Shown here one piece after another: positions 8,272 to 16,483 of a stretch of DNA of 17,985 bases (positions are counted from its first letter, which is position 1; every line of letters begins with the position of its first letter). Origin of the DNA: CAYRIF01 sp964424205. GTDB lineage: Bacteria; Bacteroidota; Bacteroidia; Cytophagales; Cyclobacteriaceae. The notes under the pieces were generated by a model. That model was not told where the DNA came from. It did not search any database and saw nothing but the letters and a program-made list of their open reading frames with translations. Made by a program: the position numbers and the translations under genes. Location: NCBI GenBank assembly GCA_964424205.1, contig CAYRIF010000044.1, forward strand, positions 1 to 17,985, given 5' to 3'.

Positions 8272-8397
8272 TGGGTGCTTATTATTTCATGTGCATTCAA
8301 GTCTGCAATTTATGGCAATTCATTTACAATCTATGTGGACACTTTCCTTTTTCCTTACAGCAATAATGAAACCGAAATTTACTAAATTGGCAGTTGG
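8272..8397. promoter_or_regulatory. Divergent intergenic region between WG-repeat gene and HhH gene
   Basis: These 126 bases must carry the promoters for both flanking genes because they point away from each other. I see no exact TAnnTTTG box on either strand; the closest, TAAATTTC on the minus strand, lies next to the HhH gene start and is weak. No repeat or conserved hairpin is evident. Confidence 0.3.
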
Positions 8398-9297
8398 ATG
8401 TTTTCTAAATTAAAACATATCATCAGGAATTACTTTGGCTTTTCAAAAACAGAAACCAATGGGTTTGCGGTACTTTTAATTTTGATGCTTGGGCTAGTAT
8501 TTGTGCCCATGTGGTATAAAAATTATTTGATTTCAAAAAGCAGCTTCCCTGAAGTAGAAATTAAACTTCTTGATAGTATGGCACTTCAGATTGACAAAAA
8601 AAATGAAATTGCAGCACAAAATTTATCAACCACAAAATCACCCGACATATTATTTGATTTCAACCCAAATACAGTGACTGTCAGTCAGTTAACCGCGTTG
8701 GGAATTAATATAAAAATAGCCCAAAGAGTCGCTAATTATAGAAATAATGGAGGTAAGTTTTATAAAAAAGAGGATTTCAAAAAAATATATGGGTTAGCAT
8801 TTAGTGATTATGAACGGTTGAAAAATCACATAATCATTCCTCAAAAAAGCAGGAAAAACAATACGGCAAGTCAAAAAAAATTTGTTAGAAAAAAAATTGA
8901 ACCCTTTGATATTAACCGCGCAGATACAACGCAACTGCAAAAAATATCTGGCATTGGCAGTGTGCTTTCAAGGAGAATTATAAAATTTAGAGACGGGCTA
9001 GGAGGCTTCACCTCTAAAGCACAGTATGCAGAAGTATATGGACTAGCGGTAGAAGTCACCAATAAGTTGGACAGTTTTACCTTTATTGTAGATGGGTTCC
9101 CTGTTCAAAAAATCAATATAAACAAAGCAAGTATTGAGCAGATTGCCCAACATCCTTACATCAGAAAAAAATTGGCAAAAATGATTGTGGCATATCGCCT
9201 TCAGCATGGTAACTTTGAAACCATAGAGGATTTATCGAAAATCCATACAATGGATGAAAAAACATTAATTAAAATAAGGCCTTATATAGCGCTGTAA
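8398..9297 (+). CDS. Membrane-anchored triple helix-hairpin-helix (ComEA-like) protein
   Basis: The 299-residue protein has a short basic N-terminus, one membrane segment (about residues 21-40, NGFAVLLILMLGLVFVPMWY), a linker, and three helix-hairpin-helix units. Unit 1 (about 80-145) reads FDFNPNTVTVSQLTALGI and then RVANYRNNGGKF. Unit 2 (about 165-225) is the most canonical: FDINRADTTQLQKISGIGSVLSRRIIKFRDGLGGF, with the Gly-Ile-Gly hairpin. Unit 3 (about 240-299) reads ININKASIEQIAQHPYIRKKLAKMIVAYR and lacks the hairpin glycines. Such repeats bind DNA non-specifically and occur in ComEA, the receptor of DNA uptake; Bacteroidota have many such triple-unit proteins of uncertain role, so I do not name it comEA. 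The fold suggests binding of double-stranded DNA outside the inner membrane. It ends 9 nt before a large helicase gene and may be co-transcribed with it. Confidence 0.88.
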   Translation: MFSKLKHIIRNYFGFSKTETNGFAVLLILMLGLVFVPMWYKNYLISKSSFPEVEIKLLDSMALQIDKKNEIAAQNLSTTKSPDILFDFNPNTVTVSQLTALGINIKIAQRVANYRNNGGKFYKKEDFKKIYGLAFSDYERLKNHIIIPQKSRKNNTASQKKFVRKKIEPFDINRADTTQLQKISGIGSVLSRRIIKFRDGLGGFTSKAQYAEVYGLAVEVTNKLDSFTFIVDGFPVQKININKASIEQIAQHPYIRKKLAKMIVAYRLQHGNFETIEDLSKIHTMDEKTLIKIRPYIAL

Positions 9298-9306
9298 AAC
9301 AATTAA

Positions 9307-12300
9307 ATGCAAAAAATTCTTCAGTCATATCTCCGACGATTAACAAACCTGACAACCACCAATAGGTCGTTGCTTTTATTGCGCTTGGTTTTTAATCATT
9401 TTATTGATTTACACGATTTTGATTTTTTAAAAGATAAGCCTTCATTTAATATCATTGAGGCACTTCTTGCCAATAAGAACAATATTCCGATCTGCAGAGA
9501 ATCTGACAGCAGGTTTGAAAAGAACAATATTGTCTCCAAACAGTTAAAAAAACTCTTCCGAACTGAAAAATTCATCTTTGAAGAAAGGGGTTCGAAAGAT
9601 CTATATGTGGCATGGCCGTTTGTAGCTGGTAAATTTTCCGATGGAACGCCAGTCAGAGCTCCTTTGCTGTTTTTTCCTGTTTCTTTAGTATTAGATGATG
9701 GAGAATGGTCTTTAAAACCAAGGCAGGATGTAAACATTACGCTGAATAAAAGTTTTATTCTAGCCTATGCGCACTACAATAAAATTAAACTTGATGAGAG
9801 TTTAAGCGAATGGAGTTACGAATCTAGCAACCAAGACAGCACGGAGTTTAGAACAATGCTCTATCAATTACTAAAAGATAGTGCAATTGAATTAAACTTT
9901 AATGCTGATAATTTCACTGACCAACTAGTTCGCTTTCCAAACCAAACAAAGAAGGATTTCCAAAACAGTCAAAAGAGTGGAGAATTAAAGTTATACCCGC
10001 AAGCAGTACTGGGTATTTTTCCACAAGCAGGCTCATACATCGTCCCCGATTACGCTAACCTTATTAAAAACGAAAAAGCTCCTGACCTTGAAGCGTTTTT
10101 CCATAAGCGGTTTTTAGACGAGGAACTTGAAACCACAGCGAAAAAAAGTAATACTTATCGGTTTATAAGCAAAATCAAGGAGGAGCATACCATCACGCCA
10201 TATCCAATCGATGCCCACCAAGAAAATGCACTAAAGGCAATTAAAAAGGGTAATTCTGTTGTAATTCAAGGACCTCCTGGCACTGGAAAATCTCAGCTTA
10301 TTGCCAATTTAATTTCTGATTATATAGCACAAGGAAAATCTATCCTGTTAGTTTGTCAAAAACGAGCGGCACTCGATGTAGTGCATAACAGATTGAAAGA
10401 AAAAGACATCGCAGATTTTGCAGCACTTGTTCATGATTTTAAAAATGACCGAAAAGAGATTTATCAAAAAATAGCAGGTCAAGTCGATAATTTGCAAGAA
10501 TATCAGCTTAAAAATAATAGTTTAGACGCCATACAATTAGAACGGAAATTTCAACAGTCGAGCAGGAGAATAGACCAAATCACTGAAGAATTAGAAGAAT
10601 TCAAGGAGGCATTATTTGATGAAAATGAATGCGGTGTTTCAGCAAAAGAGCTATACCTCACCGCTAGTCTAGAAAAAGTTTCTATTAATATCAAGCAGGG
10701 ATATAGGTTTTTTAAACCAAATGAAATCGACGACTTTTTAATCACACTAAAAGCCTATAGTGAGTATGCGCAGCAGTATCATGATGATGAGCACCCGTGG
10801 TTTGTAAGAAACTCCTTTAAATCTTGGGTTATTTCAGACCAAAAAAATATTGAAGCTGTAATTAAAAATATTCCCGTATTTACAAAGTCTGCTTCAAAGA
10901 CTTTTGAAAAAATCACCAATGTTACATTGAATATTGATGATTGCGAACCTGTGATTTTTAAAGAAAAAGAAGTGCTAAAAATGTTGGACATGTTAAAAGT
11001 GCCCACCGTTTATAAATACTTCAAAGAAATTGTACAATCGGACCAAAAACAAGACTTGCTATGGCTTGCTAATACTGAGCGGGTCTTTCTAGATTGTTTC
11101 CGAAGTGAAGGCCCTGAGATTAGTCTAAACGCCAATGAACTTGGAAAATTTCAAGAAACAATACAAAGGGCGATTGCAGCAAAAAGAAACTTTTTTGGGT
11201 GGTTGAAGTGGCGGCTTTTCACAAAAGATAGTTACTGGATCAAAAGGGTTATTGTAGCCAATGATATAAAAAGTGAAAAGCGGTCTTTTGATATTTTGGT
11301 TGAAAAAATTGATAATCGCTTGAATTTAGAGCATAGCTTAAGTAAATTAAAAGAAAGAAAGTGGTTAATTGATATTCCTCAAGGGTTTAGAAAAGCAGAT
11401 TTCCAAGCGTGGTTTTATGATAAAAAAGCGGCACTCGCCTCAAAAATAACTTTTGTAGGTACTAGAAATTTAAAGGAGTTTTTTCATCCTCAACAACTTG
11501 AATACGATGAATACAAAGAAAAAATAAAAGAACTTCTTACCCTTTACAACAAAGTCGTTCAAGAAAAAGAGAACTGGAAAAAATACTTGACACCAATTCA
11601 GATTAATAAAATAATCAGTGTTGAAAACTTTAAAACTTCATTGACAAAATCTTTGAAAAAAGACTTTGATTCCCTTTGCGAATTTGATAAACTAAACCAT
11701 AATCTTAAGCCGCATGAAAAAGATGTTATTGATAAATTATTTGAACAAAATGAAGCAAAAAATCACCATGAAATTGAAGCGCTCTTTACCAATAGTTTAC
11801 GCCTTGCGTGGTTGGAACATATCGAAACCAAGTACCCCTGCCTGCGCTATGTTTCTTCTAAGAAGTTTGAGCAACTAGAATCAACCCTGCAAAGTAGTGT
11901 CAAAGAAAAATTGGGAGTAAGCCGTGAAATTTTATTGCTAAAAGCCCGTGAAAGGACTTATGAAAACGCTGAATACAACAGGTTAAAAAACCGGGTTACT
12001 TACAAAGACCTTTATCATCAAGTCAGCAAAAAACGGAGAATTTGGCCCATACGAAAATTGATTTCCAACTTTACCGATGAGCTTTTTACACTGGTGCCTT
12101 GCTGGATGGCATCTCCTGAATCCGTATCGGCTCTTTTTCCGATGGAAGAAATTTTTGATTTGGTGATCTTTGATGAGGCATCACAGTGCTATGCCGAAAA
12201 AGGAATTCCTGCCATGTACCGTGGTAAGCAGATTGTCATTGCGGGGGATGACAAGCAGCTCACTCCCAACGACTTATATAAGGTTCGATGGGAAGATGAG

Positions 12301-13320
12301 GACGAAGATACTCCGGCGTTAGAGGTCGATTCGCTATTAGATTTGGCAAGTCAATACTTGATGCAATTGCAACTGAAGGGACATTACCGAAGCAGGTCTC
12401 TTGCACTCATTGATTTTTCAAATCAAAATTTCTACAATGGTAATTTGAGTTTGCTTCCAGACTTTAATGACATCAACAAAAAAGAACCTACCATTGAATA
12501 TATCAAAGTAGCTGGCGTTTGGGATAAAAATACCAACCAGCTAGAAGCTGATAAAATTGTAGCACTTATAAAAAAGTTAGCCGTAACAACCGCTGAAAAG
12601 CAAATTGGTGTTGTCACTTTTAATGCCAAGCAGCAGGGTCTAATCATGGACAAGCTGGACGAAGAAGCTTCTTCGCATGGGCTAAAAATTCCTGAATCTC
12701 TTTTTGTAAAGAATATTGAAAACGTGCAAGGTGACGAGCGAGATATCATTATTTTTTCCACTGCCTATGCGCCTGATAAAAAAGGTAAAATGACCATGCA
12801 GTTTGGTAGTTTGAATATGACTGGTGGTGAAAATAGGCTTAATGTTGCCATTACTAGGGCAAAAGAAAAAATATATATTATTACCAGCATTCTCCCTCAT
12901 GAGCTCAACGTAGACAATGCTAAAAATGAAGGCCCAAAGCTTTTGAAAAAATATTTGCAATACGCCAAAGATGTTTCCGATGGGAAATTCAAACCAGAAA
13001 TTTTTAAAAATGAACATCACCATATAGATTGGTTTTTAAAAAACAAAATTGCTGCACTGATAAGCGATGCGGGCGAGCGTACTAGTGAAGAGATTCCTTT
13101 TGCAGATCTTTCTATAAATATCAAAAAGCAAATAGCCGGCTTGGTATTAACCGACGATGGAATTTATCACCAAAGTGTTTCAATCAAAGAATCACATGTA
13201 TATAAACCCTTTGCTTTAATAGATAAAAACTGGAAATTTTCAACCTTTCACAGCAGGGAATTTTGGCAAGACCAGGAAATCTTTAGAGAAAAGGTGATGA
13301 TATTTTTGAATAGCTTGTAA
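9307..13320 (+). CDS. DUF4011-type superfamily 1 helicase with Vsr-like C-terminus
   Basis: The 1337-residue protein is a predicted nucleic acid helicase/ATPase. Residues about 1-175 resemble DUF4011 (LYVAWPF, then VRAPLLFFPVSL and a following Asn-x-Ser/Thr-Leu stretch). Motif I is GPPGTGKS at 322-329, motif II is DEAS at 956-959, motif III is GDDKQLTP near 980-987, a motif around 1139-1146 reads NVQGDERD and motif VI is GENRLNVAITRAKE, ending at 1187: the Upf1/AAA_11-AAA_12 set. Motifs I and II are about 630 residues apart, with a charged, helical insertion. The tail (about 1220-1337) has the layout of a Vsr/MTES_1575-like nuclease (ADLSI with Asp1267, TDDGIYHQS at 1282, then a FHSREFW motif) but Thr1282 stands where the catalytic Glu normally is. 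DUF4011-helicase-Vsr proteins are reported as a single-gene antiphage system (Hhe); this one is shorter and may be a variant. Function is inferred. Confidence 0.85.
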   Translation: MQKILQSYLRRLTNLTTTNRSLLLLRLVFNHFIDLHDFDFLKDKPSFNIIEALLANKNNIPICRESDSRFEKNNIVSKQLKKLFRTEKFIFEERGSKDLYVAWPFVAGKFSDGTPVRAPLLFFPVSLVLDDGEWSLKPRQDVNITLNKSFILAYAHYNKIKLDESLSEWSYESSNQDSTEFRTMLYQLLKDSAIELNFNADNFTDQLVRFPNQTKKDFQNSQKSGELKLYPQAVLGIFPQAGSYIVPDYANLIKNEKAPDLEAFFHKRFLDEELETTAKKSNTYRFISKIKEEHTITPYPIDAHQENALKAIKKGNSVVIQGPPGTGKSQLIANLISDYIAQGKSILLVCQKRAALDVVHNRLKEKDIADFAALVHDFKNDRKEIYQKIAGQVDNLQEYQLKNNSLDAIQLERKFQQSSRRIDQITEELEEFKEALFDENECGVSAKELYLTASLEKVSINIKQGYRFFKPNEIDDFLITLKAYSEYAQQYHDDEHPWFVRNSFKSWVISDQKNIEAVIKNIPVFTKSASKTFEKITNVTLNIDDCEPVIFKEKEVLKMLDMLKVPTVYKYFKEIVQSDQKQDLLWLANTERVFLDCFRSEGPEISLNANELGKFQETIQRAIAAKRNFFGWLKWRLFTKDSYWIKRVIVANDIKSEKRSFDILVEKIDNRLNLEHSLSKLKERKWLIDIPQGFRKADFQAWFYDKKAALASKITFVGTRNLKEFFHPQQLEYDEYKEKIKELLTLYNKVVQEKENWKKYLTPIQINKIISVENFKTSLTKSLKKDFDSLCEFDKLNHNLKPHEKDVIDKLFEQNEAKNHHEIEALFTNSLRLAWLEHIETKYPCLRYVSSKKFEQLESTLQSSVKEKLGVSREILLLKARERTYENAEYNRLKNRVTYKDLYHQVSKKRRIWPIRKLISNFTDELFTLVPCWMASPESVSALFPMEEIFDLVIFDEASQCYAEKGIPAMYRGKQIVIAGDDKQLTPNDLYKVRWEDEDEDTPALEVDSLLDLASQYLMQLQLKGHYRSRSLALIDFSNQNFYNGNLSLLPDFNDINKKEPTIEYIKVAGVWDKNTNQLEADKIVALIKKLAVTTAEKQIGVVTFNAKQQGLIMDKLDEEASSHGLKIPESLFVKNIENVQGDERDIIIFSTAYAPDKKGKMTMQFGSLNMTGGENRLNVAITRAKEKIYIITSILPHELNVDNAKNEGPKLLKKYLQYAKDVSDGKFKPEIFKNEHHHIDWFLKNKIAALISDAGERTSEEIPFADLSINIKKQIAGLVLTDDGIYHQSVSIKESHVYKPFALIDKNWKFSTFHSREFWQDQEIFREKVMIFLNSL

Positions 13321-13343
13321 TAGAATGGAGATATTCTAGGGGT

Positions 13344-13378
13344 TTAATTCCAATAATATCGGATATTGTTGGAATTAA
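13344..13378. repeat. Near-perfect 35-bp palindrome downstream of the helicase gene
   Basis: The arms TTAATTCCAATAATATC (13344-13360) and GATATTGTTGGAATTAA (13362-13378) are complementary at 16 of 17 positions, the exception a T/G that could pair as wobble in RNA. It starts 24 bases after the helicase stop, but no T tract follows on either strand, so it is not a classic terminator. A smaller hairpin (TAGAAT ... ATTCTA, 13321-13338) comes directly after the stop. Possible roles are transcript 3' end protection, a dimeric protein site, or a mobile-element relic. Confidence 0.6.
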
Positions 13379-13422
13379 TTAATAATAGCTGAATTCAAGA
13401 CGCTTCAAAATTATAGGTATAG

Positions 13423-13557
13423 ATGTTAAAATCTTGTAAATTATATAGCATTCTTGTAAATCATTTAAGTAATAAGTGGCATACTATAATTACAGGTGTC
13501 TCCCAAGTTGAAAAGTCTTCTTTATTAAAACAATGTTTTATAAAAAATAAGCACTAA
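13423..13557 (+). pseudogene. Remnant of an AAA_14/DUF4143-type ATPase gene (damaged P-loop)
   Basis: A 44-codon frame from ATG at 13423 to TAA at 13555-13557 encodes LYSILVNHLSNKWHTI followed by ITGVSQVEKSSLLKQC. This closely resembles the N-terminus of AAA_14/DUF4143 ATPases, which begin with a short helix ending in H-L and a Walker A of the form TGxRQVGK(S/T)xLL. Here Arg is Ser and the essential Gly before the Lys is Glu (GGA to GAA would do it), so it could not bind ATP normally. The frame then stops, about 350-450 residues short of the family's length. After the stop the same frame reads IHIVVVEVKSIEHIHA (13558-13605), reminiscent of the EVKS motif near the end of DUF4143 proteins, suggesting that the middle was deleted. 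The likeness is recognised by eye; the second part is weak. The fragment lies between the helicase gene and the oxidoreductase operon. Confidence 0.6.
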
Positions 13558-13600
13558 ATTCACATAGTAGTTGTTGAAGTAAAATCAATAGAACATATTC

Positions 13601-15439
13601 ATGCCTAAAAATACAAAAGAGGTAATATTAGAAAAAGTAGTGATTCGGTTTGCTGGAGATTCTGGTGACGGAATGCAACTTACTGGATCGCAGTTCACCA
13701 ATACTGCTGCGCTGTTTGGGAATGACCTTTCTACATTTCCAGATTTCCCAGCGGAAATTAGAGCGCCATTAGGAACACCAGAAGGTGTTTCAGGTTTTCA
13801 AGTGCAAATTGGGGAAACAGAGATATTTACCCCGGGGGATGAGGCAGATGTGTTGGTAGCAATGAATCCAGCTGCGCTACAATCTAACCTGAGGTGGGTA
13901 AAAAAAGGAGGAACAATCATTGTAGATACGGACGCGTTTGATGATAGAAATTTGAAGAAGGCTGCTTATGAATCCAGTCCGTTGGAGGATGATTCATTGG
14001 CTGATTATAAAATAATTGAAGCGCCGATTTCTTCTTTGACCAAGGAATCTCTGAAAGATGTTGACCTAGATAACAAAAGTAAAGGACGTAGCAAAAATAT
14101 GTTTGCTTTAGGAATGACCTATTGGTTATTTGGTAGATCCATGAAGGAAACAGAAAGGTTTCTTGAAGCTAAATTTAAAAAACTCCCAGCGGTTGTGGAA
14201 GCAAACAAAATTGTTTTGCACACAGGGTATCATTTTGCAGAAACTATTGACGCCATTACTTCGACCTATCAGGTGCCCCCAGCAAAAATAGAAAAAGGAA
14301 AGTATAGACAGATTAGCGGCAATATGGCTACCGCTTGGGGATTGATGGCAGCCACTCAAAAAATGGGGAAGAAACTATTTTATGGTTCTTATCCGATTAC
14401 CCCAGCATCAGACATTTTACACGAGTTAGCAAAGCATAAAAGCTTAGATGTAATTACGCTTCAAGCTGAGGATGAAATTGCAGCAGTGTGCTCATCAATA
14501 GGTGCGAGCTACGCAGGAGATTTGGGAATAACAGCCTCTTCTGGGCCAGGTATTGCGCTTAAAGGAGAGGCAATTGGATTGGCAATGATGGTTGAATTGC
14601 CGCTGGTTGTTGTCAATGTACAAAGAGGAGGGCCCTCTACGGGTTTGCCAACTAAAACGGAACAATCTGATTTAAACCAAGCGCTGTATGGGAGGAATGG
14701 AGAAAGTCCTTTGATTGTATTAGCAGCAAGCACGCCAGCTAATTGTTTTGACATGGCGTATCAGGCGGCAAAACTCTCAGTGGAACACATGACCCCCGTG
14801 ATGTTTTTGACTGATGGTTATTTGGCAAACGGCTCTGACCCTTGGAAGATTCCAAAATTCCAAGATTTGCCGACTATTAAAGTGCCCAACACAAAATTAA
14901 GCCCTGAGGAATTTCAACCATATATTCGCGATGAAGAAAAACTAAATCGTTATTGGGTGGCACCAGGTGAAAAGGGCTTGGAGCATCGAATTGGGGGCTT
15001 GGAAAAACAAGAGTTGACTGGAAACGTCTCTTATGACCCAAACAACCATGAGCAAATGACTAAAGTGAGGGCAGAAAAAGTAGCGAAGGTAGCCAATTAT
15101 ATTCCTGAACAAGTTATAGTAGGTGATGGAACAGGAGATGTTTTGTTGGTTGGTTGGGGAAGTACATATGGCACATTACTGACCGCCACGAAAGAGTTGC
15201 AGCATGCAGGTAAAAAAGTAGATTTAGCGCATTTTAATTATATCAATCCCTTGCCTAAAAACACGGATTCGCTTTTGAATAAGTATAAAAAGATATTGGT
15301 TTGTGAGTTGAATATGGGACAGTTTGCCAGATACCTGAGAATGAATTTTCCTGAAAGACATATCCTACAGTATAACAAAATACAAGGGCTACCCTTCACA
15401 ATCAAAGAGATAAAAGAAAAAGTAAAAAAATTATTATAG
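13601..15439 (+). CDS. korA: 2-oxoacid (2-oxoglutarate):ferredoxin oxidoreductase, alpha subunit (gamma-alpha fusion)
   Basis: This is the large subunit of a cytoplasmic enzyme that decarboxylates a 2-oxoacid, makes an acyl-CoA and passes electrons to ferredoxin. The 612 residues hold an N-terminal gamma-type domain (about 1-200; RFAGDSGDGMQLTGSQF, FPDFPAEIRAPLGTPEGVSGFQ, ALGMTYWLFGR) fused to the alpha pyrimidine-binding domain. The latter carries YPITP at 264-268, the substrate-site motif of this class, followed by LQAEDEIAAV, SSGPG and QRGGPSTGLPTKTEQSDL. The C-terminal part (about 500-612) is the domain II region (VGWGSTYG). Two-subunit enzymes with this fusion are usually 2-oxoglutarate or broad 2-oxoacid specific, and the name korA follows that; pyruvate cannot be excluded. 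The beta gene follows after 2 nt. No Shine-Dalgarno or TAnnTTTG box is evident upstream, where the start overlaps the pseudogene remnant's frame. Confidence 0.93.
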   Translation: MPKNTKEVILEKVVIRFAGDSGDGMQLTGSQFTNTAALFGNDLSTFPDFPAEIRAPLGTPEGVSGFQVQIGETEIFTPGDEADVLVAMNPAALQSNLRWVKKGGTIIVDTDAFDDRNLKKAAYESSPLEDDSLADYKIIEAPISSLTKESLKDVDLDNKSKGRSKNMFALGMTYWLFGRSMKETERFLEAKFKKLPAVVEANKIVLHTGYHFAETIDAITSTYQVPPAKIEKGKYRQISGNMATAWGLMAATQKMGKKLFYGSYPITPASDILHELAKHKSLDVITLQAEDEIAAVCSSIGASYAGDLGITASSGPGIALKGEAIGLAMMVELPLVVVNVQRGGPSTGLPTKTEQSDLNQALYGRNGESPLIVLAASTPANCFDMAYQAAKLSVEHMTPVMFLTDGYLANGSDPWKIPKFQDLPTIKVPNTKLSPEEFQPYIRDEEKLNRYWVAPGEKGLEHRIGGLEKQELTGNVSYDPNNHEQMTKVRAEKVAKVANYIPEQVIVGDGTGDVLLVGWGSTYGTLLTATKELQHAGKKVDLAHFNYINPLPKNTDSLLNKYKKILVCELNMGQFARYLRMNFPERHILQYNKIQGLPFTIKEIKEKVKKLL

Positions 15440-15441
15440 TT

Positions 15442-16467
15442 ATGTCAATGGAAGTTGCAACAAAGGAACTTAAGAAAAAGGATTTTGCCACAGACCAATT
15501 GGTCAGGTGGTGTCCTGGGTGTGGAGATTATGCCATACTTTCTTCTATACAAAACGCCATGCCGCAATTAGGTAAGGAAAAGGAGGATATTGTTTTTATC
15601 TCGGGAATAGGCTGTTCGTCACGGTTTCCATATTATATGAATACTTACGGTTTTCATACTATTCATGGGCGTGCCCCAGCAATTGCCACTGGGACAAAAT
15701 TGAGCAACCCTGATTTAAGTGTTTGGCAAATAACTGGAGATGGAGATGCACTTTCCATCGGAGGAAATCATTTTATTCATGCTATTCGTAGAAATATTGA
15801 CATCAACATATTGCTATTTAATAACGAAATTTACGGGTTGACAAAAGGGCAATATTCACCTACCTCAAGGCTAGGTTTGAAGACAAAAACCACCCCACTG
15901 GGAGGCATCGACAGGCCTTTTAGCGCAGGGGAATTGGTGCTTGGTGCAGGAGGGACATTCTTTGCAAGAACCATTGATACTAACCCTAAAGCAATGACTA
16001 AAATTTTTGTCGAGTCGGCAGCGCATAAGGGAACGTCCATGATTGAAATTCTACAAAATTGTCTCATTTTTAATGACAAGGTGCATAGCCTGGTAACTTC
16101 AAAAGAAACCAAGGAGGATAATCAATTAAATTTGGAACATGGTATGCCGATGCTTTTTGGAAAAGAAAAAAACAAAGGAATTGTGCTAAATGGTTTGAAA
16201 TTGGAGGTGGCAGTGCTGGGAGAAAATGGCGTGAAGGAAAGTGATATTTTGGTGCATGATGCTCATAGTGAGGATGACACCATTCACAGGATGCTTTTAA
16301 AGATGGAAGCCCCTGAATACCCAGTGGCGCTAGGCATTATTAGAGCAGTAAAAGCGCTCACCTATGATGAGCGAGTATATAATCAGATAGAAGAAGGCAA
16401 AAAGAGTGCAAAAATTAACAGCATCGATGAATTATTAAATAGCGGGAATACGTGGGAAGTGAAATAA
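15442..16467 (+). CDS. korB: 2-oxoacid (2-oxoglutarate):ferredoxin oxidoreductase, beta subunit
   Basis: The 341-residue beta subunit binds thiamine diphosphate and the single [4Fe-4S] cluster that takes electrons from the bound intermediate. The four expected cluster ligands are visible: Cys24 and Cys27 in WCPGCG, Cys58 in GIGCSS, and Cys207 in QNCLIFN. The spacing of the first three equals that of the characterised Sulfolobus enzyme (Cys12, Cys15, Cys46), and the fourth is within two residues of equivalent. The thiamine diphosphate motif is GDGDALSIGGNHFIHA (99 onward), closed by the NN of LLFNNEIYGLTKGQYSPTS. There is no extra ferredoxin domain, so electrons must leave to a separate ferredoxin; none is encoded in this window. 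The gene starts 2 nt after korA and ends 16 nt before the flavoprotein gene. Start at 15442 is used; a second ATG at 15448 would remove only two residues. Confidence 0.94.
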   Translation: MSMEVATKELKKKDFATDQLVRWCPGCGDYAILSSIQNAMPQLGKEKEDIVFISGIGCSSRFPYYMNTYGFHTIHGRAPAIATGTKLSNPDLSVWQITGDGDALSIGGNHFIHAIRRNIDINILLFNNEIYGLTKGQYSPTSRLGLKTKTTPLGGIDRPFSAGELVLGAGGTFFARTIDTNPKAMTKIFVESAAHKGTSMIEILQNCLIFNDKVHSLVTSKETKEDNQLNLEHGMPMLFGKEKNKGIVLNGLKLEVAVLGENGVKESDILVHDAHSEDDTIHRMLLKMEAPEYPVALGIIRAVKALTYDERVYNQIEEGKKSAKINSIDELLNSGNTWEVK

Positions 16468-16483
16468 TATAACCCTTAATACC

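Noticed and set aside
8398..9297. Naming the HhH gene comEA
   Set aside because: It has three HhH units rather than the one or two of classical ComEA and no competence genes are near; the fold is clear but the role is not.
13432..13461. Direct repeat TCTTGTAAAT at 13432 and 13452, 20 bp apart, considered as an operator
   Set aside because: Both copies fall within the coding frame of the ATPase remnant and only ten bases match; chance in AT-rich DNA is a sufficient explanation.
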